From Sipunculus nudus (Eukaryota; Annelida; Sipuncula; Golfingiida; Sipunculidae), in contig CM049313.1 of NCBI GenBank assembly GCA_026874595.1, positions 28,704,008 to 28,768,007 of the forward strand: a stretch of DNA of 64,000 nt, written 5' to 3'. Below are positions 12,521 through 25,838 of this stretch, in pieces (within the stretch, counting starts at the first letter, position 1; each line of letters opens with the position of its first letter). Position numbers and translations under genes: made by a program. A model generated the notes under the pieces. The model was not told where the DNA came from. It saw only the letters and a list, made by a program, of their open reading frames with translations, and made no database searches.

Positions 12521-13890
12521 CAAAAAAAGGCTCCAAGTTTATGCTAAATACTGTAAATAAAATTAAATAAATTTATTTAAACAAAGGCAGTTAAAACGAA
12601 ACCCTACAAAAAAGACGGTATACGCGGTTGTTTAAATTGATCTGATCAGTTATGGATGGTAGGGACGATTCATCAGAAACCGGCCTGCTCCCAAAACCCT
12701 GTTATGATTGTTACAGAACCGGAGAAATTTCACAATTCTTGCAATAACAAACATCTGATTTGTGGAGACCATGCACCATACATCGTCAGTTGCAGGTTAT
12801 ATAACCTTGCGTCATATAACTCACTGTGCCGCCGGGATCTTAGCTGAAAAAAAATTCCAAACAACCGAAGGCGAAGCGATGTCTGTGAACATTTTCCCGC
12901 CTAAATAATCATGAATGAAGTCAGATGGTGTGGATTTTACCACAAACCTCTTATTAGCTCTCTATCTATGACACTTCATCTCTCCGCAAATCACAAGAAT
13001 GTATGCGTGCATTGGCTAGGCACGGATGTATGCAAATCATCAGCATGTCAATCAACGTGTCACATGGTTTAAATGCCAAGAGGGCCGGATGTGTGGATGT
13101 CGAGAGAACTTTCATTTAATGCAACAGCGATTAACTTGCGCTTTATTTGTAATCCAAAGAGAACGATTTCTTATTGCTCAATGTTCTTTACGCGATTCGC
13201 CTATTTTTCATAAAGTTTGTGCATGTTATAATATGTCAGTTCATGGATCTTTTTCACTCAAGTGACGAAACTTAGGGAGCGGTTTACCGGCAGTTTTTCT
13301 CCTCTCCCCGGGGTACGAGAGTGTACCGATCGTTCCTCGTATGTAGGCACAATCAGATTAATTTAAAGGCTCAAATTAAATGATCGGCTACGTCGGGTTA
13401 TACCTTTCATTATGGAAATAACATATCTCCATGGGGAATACTCTACAGGGAGATTAAAAATAGAGGGGCTAATATTCTAGATGGAGATCTACATGGAGAC
13501 TAAACTACATAGAGATTAAAATAGATTGGCTATTATTCTGGCCCCTGAAGGTAGAATTTTACTGGCCCTTCAAGCTTGCACCTTCACATTTCACGGGAGT
13601 GAGCCAGACAATACAGGTGATTGGCCCGTGGGCCCCCTAAAACTTTGAACCCTGTGGACAAATGAAAGCAGAGTACATTCATAAAAGGTCAAACGTGCGC
13701 GGCCTCGAGCCGACCTCGAACTTGTTTGCACCGAGTCACTGAGACCGGGGGATCGAGTTCGAGTCATGGCCTTCCGAGGCCAAGGCCAAAGCCGTGGCCG
13801 GCGAAACCCGGCCTAGAGACCGGCCTCAAAGGCCAAGAATGGCCTCGAGACCTCCAACACTGGTTAGCGCTATTCTAACATTGAGCTAAA
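12521..13890. other. No gene recognised; GC-rich block at 13.69-13.86 kb
   Basis: Mostly unremarkable sequence. From 13690 to 13860 it becomes GC-rich, with repeated GGCCTCGAG, GACCTCGA and CCGGCCT words. A pol III B-box-like GTTCGAGTC occurs at about 13756, but no matching A box at the right distance and no tRNA fold were found. Short frames at 12656-12847 and 13026-13265 are not recognised. Confidence 0.5.
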
Positions 13891-13892
13891 TA

Positions 13893-16800
13893 GTCTGGTG
13901 GCTTAGCGTCAGATTTTAACCATATCGTTACAGACCGGATAAAAGCACCAAATTTTGTATATGAGTAGAGTACACCAGAATGGATGATTTCAGAGGGGGT
14001 GCCCTCATGGAGTACCTACGAGATTAGTTTCAGAGTCTGAAAACCATCTGTGCCTTGCGTATCACAGTACCCTCTTTTCGCATGAAAATGAAGAGGGGTA
14101 GGGAAGGAAAAATAATCTAAGATCCACTACGATTTAATGAAATATAGTAAATTATATACCAAAAGAAAGCAAAAGAAGTGTTCTTTCCATCATTACCATT
14201 TACATTGTTCTATTATACACCTGTGGCTCAAAATGAACAACAAAATGTGTAGGTAAACGTAAGACAAAGCCCCATTTTCCTGATAGATATATCGTGTTTG
14301 TTTCCACAGAACTTTAGACTTACACTAAAATGGCGGTCTCAGCTTTATAATACAACTTTAGCACATTCACATTCACTTACATAACTTTATAATCATAAAC
14401 ATTAAAAGTTAACTCAGTCGGACATTTCCTCATATGTCTAAACAACTTAGAATGTAAAAATTGGTCTGAACAACGCAAATCGATAATGATACTGGCATTT
14501 ATTTTTTACAGAGACATATTTATTCTAAACGAATAAAACACCCGTGCAGCTGATCTTCATAAATCCTCATTAGCTGAATTTGTATTATAAAGGTATCCAG
14601 TCTCACAGTGCATATAAAGCCACAAGCCAAATTTGTCATTTCAGTTAAATATTATTTTATGAAAAGTGTAAACTAATGCTGCTTTATGTTGCAATTATAA
14701 GAATTGTCTCACTTGCCTGTATATCATTTATCGTGGCTGAAATGCACAGCCCCTCAATGATTAAATATAGGCAGCTCAACAAATTGTTTCAATAAGGCCA
14801 AAATAAAAAAAAGGTATGGTTCTCAGGCACTTTTTTTCAGAAATCAATGCGGGCGGGCGCTTTTTTTATTTTAAATTTTTTGGTATGTTTCGATAAAAAT
14901 GTCAAATGATAAGGGTAAAGCAAGAAAATAACAGTTTTATTTTGCTAAATAAGTAAAAGCACTACAAAACAAAGGAAATTGTATGGTTTTATCTTCTTGA
15001 CAGAAATTTCGGAGCGGCAGCAGCTCATAATTGGAAAATTTATATTGAAAATCAAAATAAAAAGTTTTGATGCGGGGGTTTAAAATTGATGCGGGCGGTG
15101 CCTGAGAACCATACCTTTAATTTTTTTTGGCCTAACCTGTCTTCTTTGTAACTACGAATTTAGACACAGCAATTAAACAGCTAGAATAGACGACGAGTGT
15201 ATGATATGATACACTTAAATTCTTAATCAAAATATGCGGCCGCCAAAATTACTATATGTACAGGTACATGTTGTCCATATATACATATATATACATAGAA
15301 ATATATATATATATATTTCTTAAAAGCCGAGCTGCAATATTTTACCTTTAAAACGTGGGACCTATTAAAGGATGAACGGATGACGTGACTTTGACCTGAA
15401 GCTTGCTACATTTAACTAAACTGGTTTTGGTCATATTTACTGCAACAGATGTTTGATATATTTAGGTGTTCTTAATATGTATATTGATTAAATGAAAATG
15501 AAATATAGATTCAACCGACTTTACCGCATTCCCGTATTTGTTGTAAAGGTCTGATAACGTTTTGTTATCCTGCTATTGTGGACTCTAGCCTGCTGAATGG
15601 GCACCTGAAGGACTGACCTGAAGATACTGCTGACAAAATTTGGTGTTTTTGTTAGATATGTATCGATAATTCTGTTAAGTTAGCTGTCTATTTGGACATT
15701 TGAAAATATAATGTTTTACCTACGAAACTTTAGACTGACGCTAACATGGCGGTCACATCACCATAATACATCATTAGCATATTCATTTTACCTACATAAA
15801 TAATTATAAACAATATTATAAATGTAGTCAGACATTTTCTAAAGTGCAAAAAACATTTAGTATGAACTAGTTTTTTAATTACATTAAATGTAAATAAATA
15901 CCGAATTCTTTGATTTAGTCTTTTCCTGGCAAATTGAAGTTGTAATCAGTAAATAAATTGCAGAATTAATTAGGAATTAGGTAGTTATATAAAATTATCA
16001 GCGATGTAAGTATTTATTAAATATAAGTACAAACCATAATTCACTCTCAACACAAAAAATATACAACAACAGGTGACTAAACGCCACTGAAAGCTCCGTT
16101 GTATTTAGACTTGATCTAAATTGCTATCATCGATAATTTTACTGTAATTTATTAATTTCTTGGAAATGTTATTATTCCAAACATATATTAATACCCAACC
16201 GATGTTCAAGAACCGCCCATTAGCTTGTTATATACTCAATAAGTCCATGGATTTGCTTGTAACTCTTTTCCCTCCAGAAAGATATTATTTTGGATAAGTG
16301 GAAACAAATATTGCTTCATGACACATTTTCATTATCGCATTTACCTTATTTTATAATCGAGATGTATTTGTGCCCTGATAAATAATGATAAAAGGTGTGG
16401 ACAATTCAATGAATTGTTTCAATCACCTTGGTTCTTCGTCAATACGACTTCAGATAAAGCTTTCAAAAGGGATGGTTTCACTAGAAAAATGTATATATAC
16501 TAGTATATTCCCTATATATTTAAATTATATAGGTGTTAAATCTTTATAATCCTTACCATTATACAATATAATTTATTTTTATTGAAATGATATATTTCTT
16601 AACTTCTCCAATATTTTCACTTCAGAACATGAGGGCATTTAAACACACTTAAAGGATACAGTTTCCCATCAATGGATGACGTAACCTTTTGACCTCTTGC
16701 GACCTACAATTATATTTTAAAATTATTTTCATCACAATTTCTAAGATAACTGATCATTATATTTCATGATGGTGTTCTTATTATGTATATTGATTGATTT

Positions 16801-17030
16801 AAAATGAGTTTTATAGAGTCAAATGAGTTTACAACATTCCTTTTATTCTCGTAAACTTGTGAAATTTTACGTAAAATTCTGTTCTTTTGGACTCGGGCCT
16901 GCTGAAAGAACCAGAAACGGAGTTCGGGTGGGCACCCCTCCAGAATGATCAGGATTGACCTATAGATACTTCATACCAAATTTGGTGCTTTTATCCGGCG
17001 TGTAACGATAATTCAGTTAAGCCACCTGAC
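13893..17030. mobile_element. 3.1-kb inverted-repeat element, non-autonomous
   Basis: The left end (13893 to about 14015) and the reverse complement of the right end (about 16910 to 17030) align for over 100 bases. Shared blocks are GGTGGCTTA, ATCGTTACA, CCGGATAAAAGCACCAAATT and GGGGTGCCC. Both sides are bordered by TA (13891-13892 and 17031-17032), which suits a TA-inserting DNA transposon. The interior is a diverged tandem duplication: 14320-14470 matches 15725-15870, and 15365-15690 matches 16660-17030. The first copy holds a MITE. No transposase frame exists. TA could be chance, so the class is not fixed. Confidence 0.7.
14796..15132. mobile_element. 337-bp Harbinger-type MITE
   Basis: The first about 36 bases and the reverse complement of the last about 36 match closely: GGCCAAAA, an A/T run, then AGGTATGGTTCTCAGGCA. 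The element is flanked by TAA on both sides (14793-14795 and 15133-15135). A 3-bp TWA target duplication with ends in GG is the mark of PIF/Harbinger elements. It has no coding frame. It interrupts one copy of the duplicated interior of the surrounding element, so it is younger. Confidence 0.82.
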
Positions 17031-17039
17031 TAAAAGGAT

Positions 17040-20036
17040 GGATCGTTCTCTTGATCCACTTCCTTCTTCCGCTTAACAGCCCGCGTCACACCTGCAGGTG
17101 TTATCTCACTTTGGGGCTGCGTGAGGATTCGATTGGACCCCAGACCGTTTTGATCCGGCGCTCAATTCACATTACCTAGGCTTCGGTCGTATACTGCATC
17201 CTTGATGATCATTGCCTCAATAACACAAAGACTCAACATTCAACTGTATAAACCTGCGTAGGTCCCTATAATTTTGTCAGATTCTGATTTTACATAAATG
17301 AACATCAATTAAAAGCAACCCCTATACTGTTACTCTGTTGACCCTCTGTCAAGCTGCCCTACTGAAGCTATGGCCAGTAATTTACAATTAATCCCTAGAG
17401 GTGGCATCTGTGTGCTCAATTACTGGTTATCCTTACCCTTAGTGATAGTCTGGCCCCATTCAGTAAGAAAGCAGACTATTTGCACCCCACGGAAGGGGCT
17501 AATAGTCAATACATGAATTATAAAATGGTCACTGAAAATTAATAAACGTGATGAAAAAAATATATATTCCTTCACCTGTTTCAGGTCTTTCAACTGTTCA
17601 CTTAACTAATTTACGGTACAGGTTACCAGGCCAACTAGTGTGTCACGAACCTCGGCCGACGGAAAACCTGAGTCGCGCAAAACTTTCCTGGTTGATCGTT
17701 CACATATTTTCATTTTGGCAGAATACTTAAGTCTCCCAGCAAAATCATCCCGACATACGAACCGTCTCCAGTTCACCTATTATAGTTCACCCATCATAGT
17801 CCTGTGTTGGTAAGAACAGTCCACGTGGGTCTGTTGACCATAACGCATGACCAGAGGTCCGACCTTGCGCGTGCGCGACATATACTAAACAAGGAGAATT
17901 AACATGGACGAAGGATAACAGAAGAACTGTTCAACCACGTGATGTACTTCTTGGAAGTCTCAGACGCGCGAAACACACACAGCCCCCTTCCCATTTCCAT
18001 GAATTTTGCGCCAAATCACCAAGAACTGACACCATAATAATTCGTAGGGAACTCGTAGGGATGTGGTAGATGATGTCTTGAACATTTGGCAATGTTCTTA
18101 ACACTGTTATGTGAACCTAGAATTCGTGGCGCTATTTTCCAATTATTCAAAAATTAAGCTTTGTCGTCACAGGTCGTAGCGAACTCGTAACACTTTCTTG
18201 GCAAGTCGTGTAAAAGTCCTCATATTTCGTGGTCATTCGTGATGTGAAACTGGGTCACAAATAGTCACGAACGACCACGACCTTGACACGACTTCAACAC
18301 GACTTCAACAAGAACCACTCAAGAGAAAGCCACGATCATAAAACGTCTGATGAAGCAAAATAGACATGGACATCAACCATGTAGTTGATACACATTCTTG
18401 TCTGAATGACCTCCATATCACAGAAATCCGAGCCCTAGAACTTCCAGTCCAAGTACAGTCAGAGTCTTTCACAGGCATAGTCTGAATCAAACAAATATTA
18501 TGTTAAATTTCCTATTAAAAACAGGTTCAAATATGAACTTTGAATAACCATTCAGGTTTTTTCATGAAGTTTTCCGGTTCATTTCCATTAAAAAATATCT
18601 CAAATCGCTGTCTATTTATAAAACAGCTTCCATGTGATAATAAGTACCACTAAAGTAAACAAACTGGCATTATCTGTCTTTATATATTATCTGGGTAGAT
18701 TTGTCTTTGTAATTTAACGGAAAATTACGATTTCTTAGTTATTTGTAACTCCTTTTCAAACAAACGAGGATGATGGTTTTACATTTGCGAACTATATAGA
18801 CTTGTTTTAAAACAAGACGTGTTTTGTGGATATTTGGTCCAACAAAATTTGAACCAAAATAATTTGAAGAAGCTGAATAAATTTCTTCATACTTAAACAC
18901 ACTGTCAATATGATAAGGTATGAGTTGTTTCCAATTTAATATTCGAGAATAACACTAAGCCGTGGAGATGTTCTCAAACTTGCATTACGGTCGCTCATAT
19001 TCGAGATACAGAGAAACTATTAAAAGAATTATCACTTATCAAATTGAGGGCTGAATCGGTTAGATATTTGAACCAATATTTAGAAAATAGAGATATTTTA
19101 CATCTGATGTGGCACGCTGTCTGTCTGGAGTTAAAGGAGTGGAAACCATATTTGCCACAATAAATATATGTCATAAATGTCTAATTACTCAGATCAGAAG
19201 ATGCCATATATTATTATTTATTTAAACTGGGTCAATTATATCAATTTAAAATAACTGGCGAAGATGAGTATTAAGGTGGGGTAATGGTTTCCTTTCACAA
19301 ATACCTTCCTTGTTTTTATCTAAAAATAGCTAAATATCACGTGTATAGCTATCTAACAATCCAGTAATGCAAATCTGTCGGTCTAGGACGCACTTCTAGC
19401 TTTTTGTAATATTCTGATAACTTTTCGAACATATCAGTCATCATTTTCTTTTCCTTTTTTCAATGGAATTGAGAGGTACTCGGCCTGAGTCCATGTCACT
19501 AACTCTTGAGTCCCATGCTGGGAAAAGTGATCAATATTCCAAGTTTTGACTCAACTTCTCAAGTCCACCTTAACGGCTGGACATTACGCATGATTTATCA
19601 TTGCTCTGTCGCTTTTCAAGAGACAGGAGAGCCACGGCAAGAAATAGATTTTCCTCCCACACGGTAGCTCTAACAATGATTCTTGGTTGCAGACCAGGAA
19701 GCAAAATGCAAAATACCCACTTGATTTATATGGACCTTTATGGCGTTTCAGTATTGAATGCTTGTAGGTGCGTCGGCCACAAGTCGTAGCCTAGTCGTGG
19801 AAAATCGTGCATATGTCGTACCAGTTTCTTGGACGTCGTAACGGAATCGTGTACATTCTTTAAAGTTTCGTTTCATATCGTACTGGCATCGTACTCCTCT
19901 CATACAACTTCGTCATCATAAAGTTTCAACATCGTGGGGATTCGGGGTCTAAGTCTTGAAAGTGAGATGTACGCAAGATGTCAGCCATGTTGACTGTTTA
20001 ATTTCGGTATACTAGCCCGGATGTAGGGCATAAACA
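17040..20036. other. No gene recognised; two TCGTAG-rich segments
   Basis: Sequence of mixed composition without a plausible gene. Two segments, about 18030-18320 and 19770-19945, are rich in TCGTAG, TCGTG and ACGAC words and share GTTTCTTGG-like text. They may be the edges of an old element, but I could not define ends or a target duplication. Open frames of about 60 codons (17548, 18305, 19601) are not recognised. Confidence 0.4.
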
Positions 20037-20722
20037 CAGTGTTCTCCACTAGAAATTCTGATAGGCTGGTGGTAAGCGCGGTCGAACCAGGCCTGGTGCT
20101 TACCTGTTGCGTGACAAGCATTTTTTATTGTCTGATTAAAAATTTAATCTGCATGGCTTTTTTATGCATGTAAGAACATTGTGAGCAAGAGGAAGGGCAT
20201 GTGTAATTTGTTTGTATGAGCTGTCATACAGACAACAAATATAATGCAAATATAGAAATTTATTGTATCAGCCACACTTAAAGACCAGCTGTTATGACAG
20301 CACAATGAGTGAATATACCTTCCTAAAAGCCACAGTCAGAATATGTATCAATGGTAACCAATATCCATGCCAACAGGCATTGTGTAAATAAAAAGCAGTT
20401 AGGGAACAAGGGAGTTGTGGCTCCTCTTACTCTACAACAGTGGGCTGCCTTATACCCATCCAGTAACCTGATGTCAGGGCTGTGATGATAAGATCCCAGC
20501 ACTGACACCAGCTTAATACTCCAAGCTAACAATCACTCAACAAGACCCCTTGCAGGGTCAGTCTGTAAGGCCAGTCCTTGTTACTCCTGACCACTGACTG
20601 GCAGGGACAGGGAAAGGGTGGCGGGGACAGATAAAGGAGTGGCGGGTAACATTAAAGGCTGGTGGTGAGAAATGAAAGGCTGGCGGTGCGCCAGGCTATA
20701 TATTGGCTTGTGGAGAACCCTG
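20037..20722. mobile_element. hAT-like non-autonomous element
   Basis: The left end CAGTGTTCTCCACTAG and the reverse complement of the right end CAGGGTTCTCCACAAG match, and similarity runs on through a GATAGGCTGG/TATAGCCTGG block. CAG(T/G)G ends of this style are typical of hAT elements. The flanking 8 bases (CATAAACA and AAACATAA) do not match, so the expected duplication is lost or the ends are slightly off. Near the right end an about 20-base GGCTGGYGGT motif repeats. No transposase is present. Confidence 0.6.
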
Positions 20723-21875
20723 AAACATAAGTAACATTCCTCCCCAAAAACTTTATCTTATTAATAAAGATATACTACAGTAAAAAAACTAGGAAATTGG
20801 CAGTCAACAAGCGACTACATGTATCCGCCAATTCACAGAGGCATGGGTAAAGTAAGGCACTGAATGTTCCTGACATGACATGACAAGTATTGGCATCAGA
20901 GATGCCTATTAACTCCTCATATATGTGCTATTCTAATCTAAAACAGATAAACAGATGGATACGAGATGAAATTGATTGTGGCCCAAGTAGTCTTGTATAC
21001 AAGATAAACCATTCCAAGATCTATGGATATGCACATTTTCAGGTGAATACATCAAACCACTCTTGAGAAAAAGGTAGGTGGCGCCCTCTGTCTGGTTTAT
21101 GATGGATCGACGCTATGTGAAAAAGATTGTAGGTGGCGCCACTAGGCTTGAGTACAAGATGGAGGTATCCAACATTTGTAGACATGTGGAATACAGGCTG
21201 ATACATTAAACCAGTCCTGAGATAAATGAATGAACGTATTCTACGAATAGGTGTTGCAAATGGTGCCACTAGTCTCGTGAATGAGAAATCTACCCAAGAC
21301 GGATGAACATGCAAAATTTCTGGCCGAGATACTCAACCACCACTGACGAAAAAGTGCATCAATGTATTCTACAAAAACGGAACGGCAGGTGGCACAACCT
21401 GTCTGTTCTACAACAAGCTATCCCAGACGGATAAACAAAAATTTCAGGCTGATACATCCATCCACCCCTACGATATGAGCGATTTTCACCCAAAGCAAAC
21501 GGGCGGATGGACGCAATGCGAAAACGATTACAGATGGCGCCAGTCTTGAGTACGAGATGAAGGTATCAAAGATCTATTGACATGCATAATTTCAGGCCAA
21601 TACGGCGAACCACTCTTGGGAAAAGCCTTGAAAGGGCATCATTGAGTACGAGATGGAGGTATCCAAGATCTATGGACAAGCCAAATTTCAACTCAATCCA
21701 TTGAACTACTCCTGAGATATGAGTGATTTTCACCCAAAGCAAACGCAGGGATGGATGCAACGCAAATACGATTACAGATGGTGCCACCAGTCTTATGTAC
21801 GAGATGGAGGTATCCAAGATCTGTGGACATGCAAAGTTTCAGCTAAATACATTGATCTCATACAAATGACAGAAT
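20723..21875. repeat. Degenerate tandem repeats with GGCGCC motifs
   Basis: Related segments recur loosely: GAGTACGAGATGGAGGTATC (about 21146, 21546, 21650, 21796), AAGATCTATGGACATGCA, and GATTTTCACCCAAAGCAAAC (21480 and 21724, spacing 244). GGTGGCGCC-type words occur at about 21078, 21133 and 21536. The copies are too diverged to fix one unit. No gene is seen. Confidence 0.55.
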
Positions 21876-21879
21876 ATAA

Positions 21880-22699
21880 CAAAGAATATCAGAAAACACT
21901 CTGCAAGCCGACCTCGCAAACATTTGACCGACGATTTCAAACAACATACGAAAACAACCTGCAAGCCTACTGTGCAAACTGTTGACAGAATTTACAAACA
22001 ATATACAAAATCATACTGTAAGCCTACCGCGCACACTGTTGACAGAATATTACAAACAACACGCGAAAACATACAGCAAAGCCTACCGCGCACACTCTTG
22101 ACAGAATATTACAAAGTATATCAGAAAGCCTACTGCAAGCCTACCGCGCACACTGTTGACAGAATATTACAAAGAATATCAGAAACATATTGCAAGCCTA
22201 CTATAAAAACTATTGAAAGAATATTAGAAAACAATATCAGAAGACATACTGCAAGCCCATCGTGCAAACTACTGAAAGTATAATACACACAATATATAAA
22301 AACATACTGCAAGCCCATCATGCAAACTATTGACAGAATAGTAAAAACAATATTTGAAAACAAACTGCAATCCTACCGTGGATATTACTGAAAGAATTTT
22401 AGTAAACATTATCTGAAAACATATTGCAAGCCCACCGTGCAATCTATTGAAAAAAATATTACAAACAATATCTGAAAACATACTGCAAGCCCATCGTGCA
22501 AACTACTGAAAGTATAAAACACACAATATCTAAAAATATACTGCAAGCCCAGCATGCAAACTATTGACAGAATAGTACAAACAATATCTGAAAACATACT
22601 GCAAGCCCATTGTGCAAACTACTGAAGTATAATACACACAATATCTAAAAACATACTGCAAGCTCACCGTGCAAACTATTGAAAAAATATTGCAAACAA
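21880..22699 (+). repeat. 58-59-bp satellite, left block
   Basis: About 14 head-to-tail units with landmarks ACTGCAAGCCCACCGTGCAA, ACTATTGACAGAATATTACA and CAAACAATATC. Late units start at about 22422, 22481, 22540, 22599 and 22656. The array stops in mid-unit at the TA before 22702 and resumes in the correct phase at 30610, so the CACTA-like insertion split it. It is not CRISPR: there are no unique spacers. Confidence 0.92.
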
Positions 22700-23239
22700 T
22701 ACACTCTAAAAACTGGGGACATGTTTCATGTTTCTATTTAAAACACAATTCTGTCCCATTTTTCGAAACATATTTCCAGCATGATTCATGACTCACTGAT
22801 GTTTCAACAGCCAAAACATGTTTTTAATCCTCTTGAAACATGTTTTTATATAAAAGATGTTTTGCACACGGAGAAAATTTCATGGACAGTAAGGTAAAAC
22901 ATGTCTCAGTGTTACATGTTTTTTATACGAAATATGTCGCATTTAAGACATGTCTTAAGACATGTTTCATTTTTCATAAAAAATGTAACTATTTAAAACG
23001 TCTGTTCAGCCTAAAATGTGTAGTTGTCCCATTTTTTTAAACGTGTTTTCCAAAGAAACATGTTTTAACTTAGAGTGAAACATGTCTTAGTATTACATGT
23101 TTTTATATGAAATATTATTCATATGAAACATGCTTAAAGACATGTTTCATTTTTCCAAGAAAAAATATATAACTTTTGCCCATCAAAGGCATATTTGCAT
23201 TTGAATCATGTCTCAAAAATGTCTACAAAAAATATGAAA

Positions 23240-25836
23240 AATATTTAAAGTCACTGAAAATGTTATTTGTTGTTTGCCTTTGTTGTTTGATGTCCCTGTA
23301 ACCATTAAGAAAACCTGACGATTCGCCTCTGATGAAACAACTCACAAATTTACTGGAAAGATAAAATTTATTCCTTGGACAATGCTTCCTAATTTGGAGG
23401 ATGCACTGAACAGGAAACGTTTCAAGTATGGGTTATAAATTATTGGTTTTTATATAAAGCTCTCAGGAACCTTCATTAAATGATTGTCTTCCTCAATAGC
23501 CAGATCAAAAAGACGAAACCTTATCTATCATGATAATAGAAACATATATCAAAACAGAATTACTTATTGTGGGTATAAAACATATTAAAAGTGAATTAAA
23601 ATACAATGTATAAGTCTAAGACTCATTACTTTTCCCAAATCATTTTAAAAGGCAAGAACTCTTGTCTCAAAAGATGAAAAAAAAAAATATTTTATACATC
23701 AGTATATTTAAGATAGGCAATGCTGATAGTCTGATGGCAGTTCCTTGCTTCTACAACATTTTCGTTAGTTTAAAAATGCTTGGAATAAAATGCGGAATAC
23801 ATAATACAGATCGACCTATATCAGAAAAAGTCATGTAAATTATATCTGAAATACACAGTTTTCTGTAAGTCTTCTTTAATAATAGATTCAGTCATGCACA
23901 TCAACAGCAACCTAATTACCATTTACATGCGTACCATGATTAAGTGAGATCAGATTTATTTAGTATCTATTTAAATATCGGTTGTCTGCATGTATTCATT
24001 TATCATATCAATACTGAATGTACCAGTACTGGTACAATTTTGTCTTCTCCATAGCTGTATACACAAATATTATAAACTATGAATTACAACAATAATTAAA
24101 CTAGCAAACCGAATCTGAACTGCTGCACAATGATTAACAAGGGACTTGTGCGTCATGGCGCTCAGCTGGAATTGGTAACGAGAATATTGGTATAAAATCC
24201 TAGTTAATGGGAATGAGACAATATTTTATTATTTTATTAATATATTAAAAATGTTCAGCATATTAATATACACAATATACACAATTTGCTCTACCAAGTT
24301 GTATAACTTACATATTTGGTGTGTTTGGTGTGGACTGTACAATTTTATGGACAACATGAAAGATGCTGGAGCCTCCCATGATCACACATTTGTAAAAGTA
24401 TCAGTATTTCAACTGACTGTAATATGCACGTAATAATACCCACTGGGACTGTATCAAACACTTTGAAATATATAATAAGGAAGAAAGTAGAGGTGAGCTA
24501 AAGTATAATAATACACATTTAATTCAATAACTGTAATAAGGTAAAAAGATTGGTGATGTAAGGATCAATTTGATTAAGAAAAAAAGTTAATAAATATTTC
24601 TAAAAACTGGTTAAACATATTGCCAGTTTAGCTAAAAATGAAATAATATGAACGTTTACTCAATATACCTGATTGCGAGCACCAGTGTTATGCACAGTAA
24701 TGCCCAGCCAGCTTAAGGGATTTGAATGAAATTCTATAAAGTATACAAGTTTTATTTCAATATTTTATTTCAGACATTTAATTTAATTTAGAAAATCAAC
24801 TTAGTTGACAACTCAAGAGAAAACAGATTCAAAACATTTAAATAATGGCTAAAAGTAGCTGCTCTCTTATCTTTAATTTATTATAAATAAGTTTAAACCT
24901 ATTACAGTTTACAACTGAAAATTTCAAATACAGCTTGCAGAAAACTGGCATTTACTTCTAAACACATACAAGCCAAGGAGTCTTAGTCAGCAAGCTAAAA
25001 ACTGTAAAGTTGAACAATTATTTGATAAAAAACTCCTAAAAAGTAGCTCTTGAATTTTCTTATAGCTACAAGAACATTTTTGTGTATCAGTTCAAATTTT
25101 TCTTAACATATATATTTCTTTCTTCTTCCAAAAGAAAACTTGAAACATGCATTTTATTTTATGAGTATTCATTTTTTATATGGAGTATATATTCCTTTTA
25201 GATATATTTTTATGTTGGATAGTTTTCTAGAATCTGACTAAACACATGCTGAAGCAGAAAACAACTTAGGTTTACCAGCATAATATCTTTGTAATAAAAT
25301 GCAAATTATATTAAACGATTCATTAAATTTTTGCAAGCACTGTGTTTAACAACTGCAAATATCGCAATTATATTAAGCTGACTGTATAATATTTTATATA
25401 TTTTTGAAGGTAGCAACACTGATCTCAGATCTTGAATGAGCATTTACATAATTCAGACATGCCAATATATTCACTTCCTAGCATCAGTCCGACTGCAGCT
25501 CATATTTTACAGCCAAAAAGTGTAAAATAAAATGCAGAAAAGACTGGCATCCACAAAGTCTCCCGTGACTGAAGATTTCTCAGCACTTCAGCATAGCTGA
25601 GAGGCCCATCCGCTGCTATATTCAGATTATTGTATCAAAAGAATCTATTAGAGCAATACTGAATGCACTATTATTAAACACCTAATATTTTCATAATACC
25701 AAATCCTTGGTTTGTATCACTTAAATAAAAATTTTAATTTGAAATCCTAAAACAAGGCCTCCATCTTTAAATACTTGAAGCTTCATAAGGTTACAATTAT
25801 GCAATCAACAATGACAATTAAATACTGCAAATAACA
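23240..25836. other. AT-rich interior of the CACTA-like element, no gene
   Basis: Low-GC sequence with many stop codons in all frames. The longest open frame is about 60 codons (24251-24433) and is not recognised. I see no repeats with clear borders here. Confidence 0.55.
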
Positions 25837-25838
25837 TA

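Noticed and set aside
13750-13770. tRNA or tRNA-derived SINE with B box GTTCGAGTC
   Set aside because: No A box at a fitting distance, no cloverleaf and no poly-A or T-run terminator in place.
21880-22699. CRISPR-like array
   Set aside because: Units are contiguous and similar over their whole length with no unique spacers, and the genome is eukaryotic.
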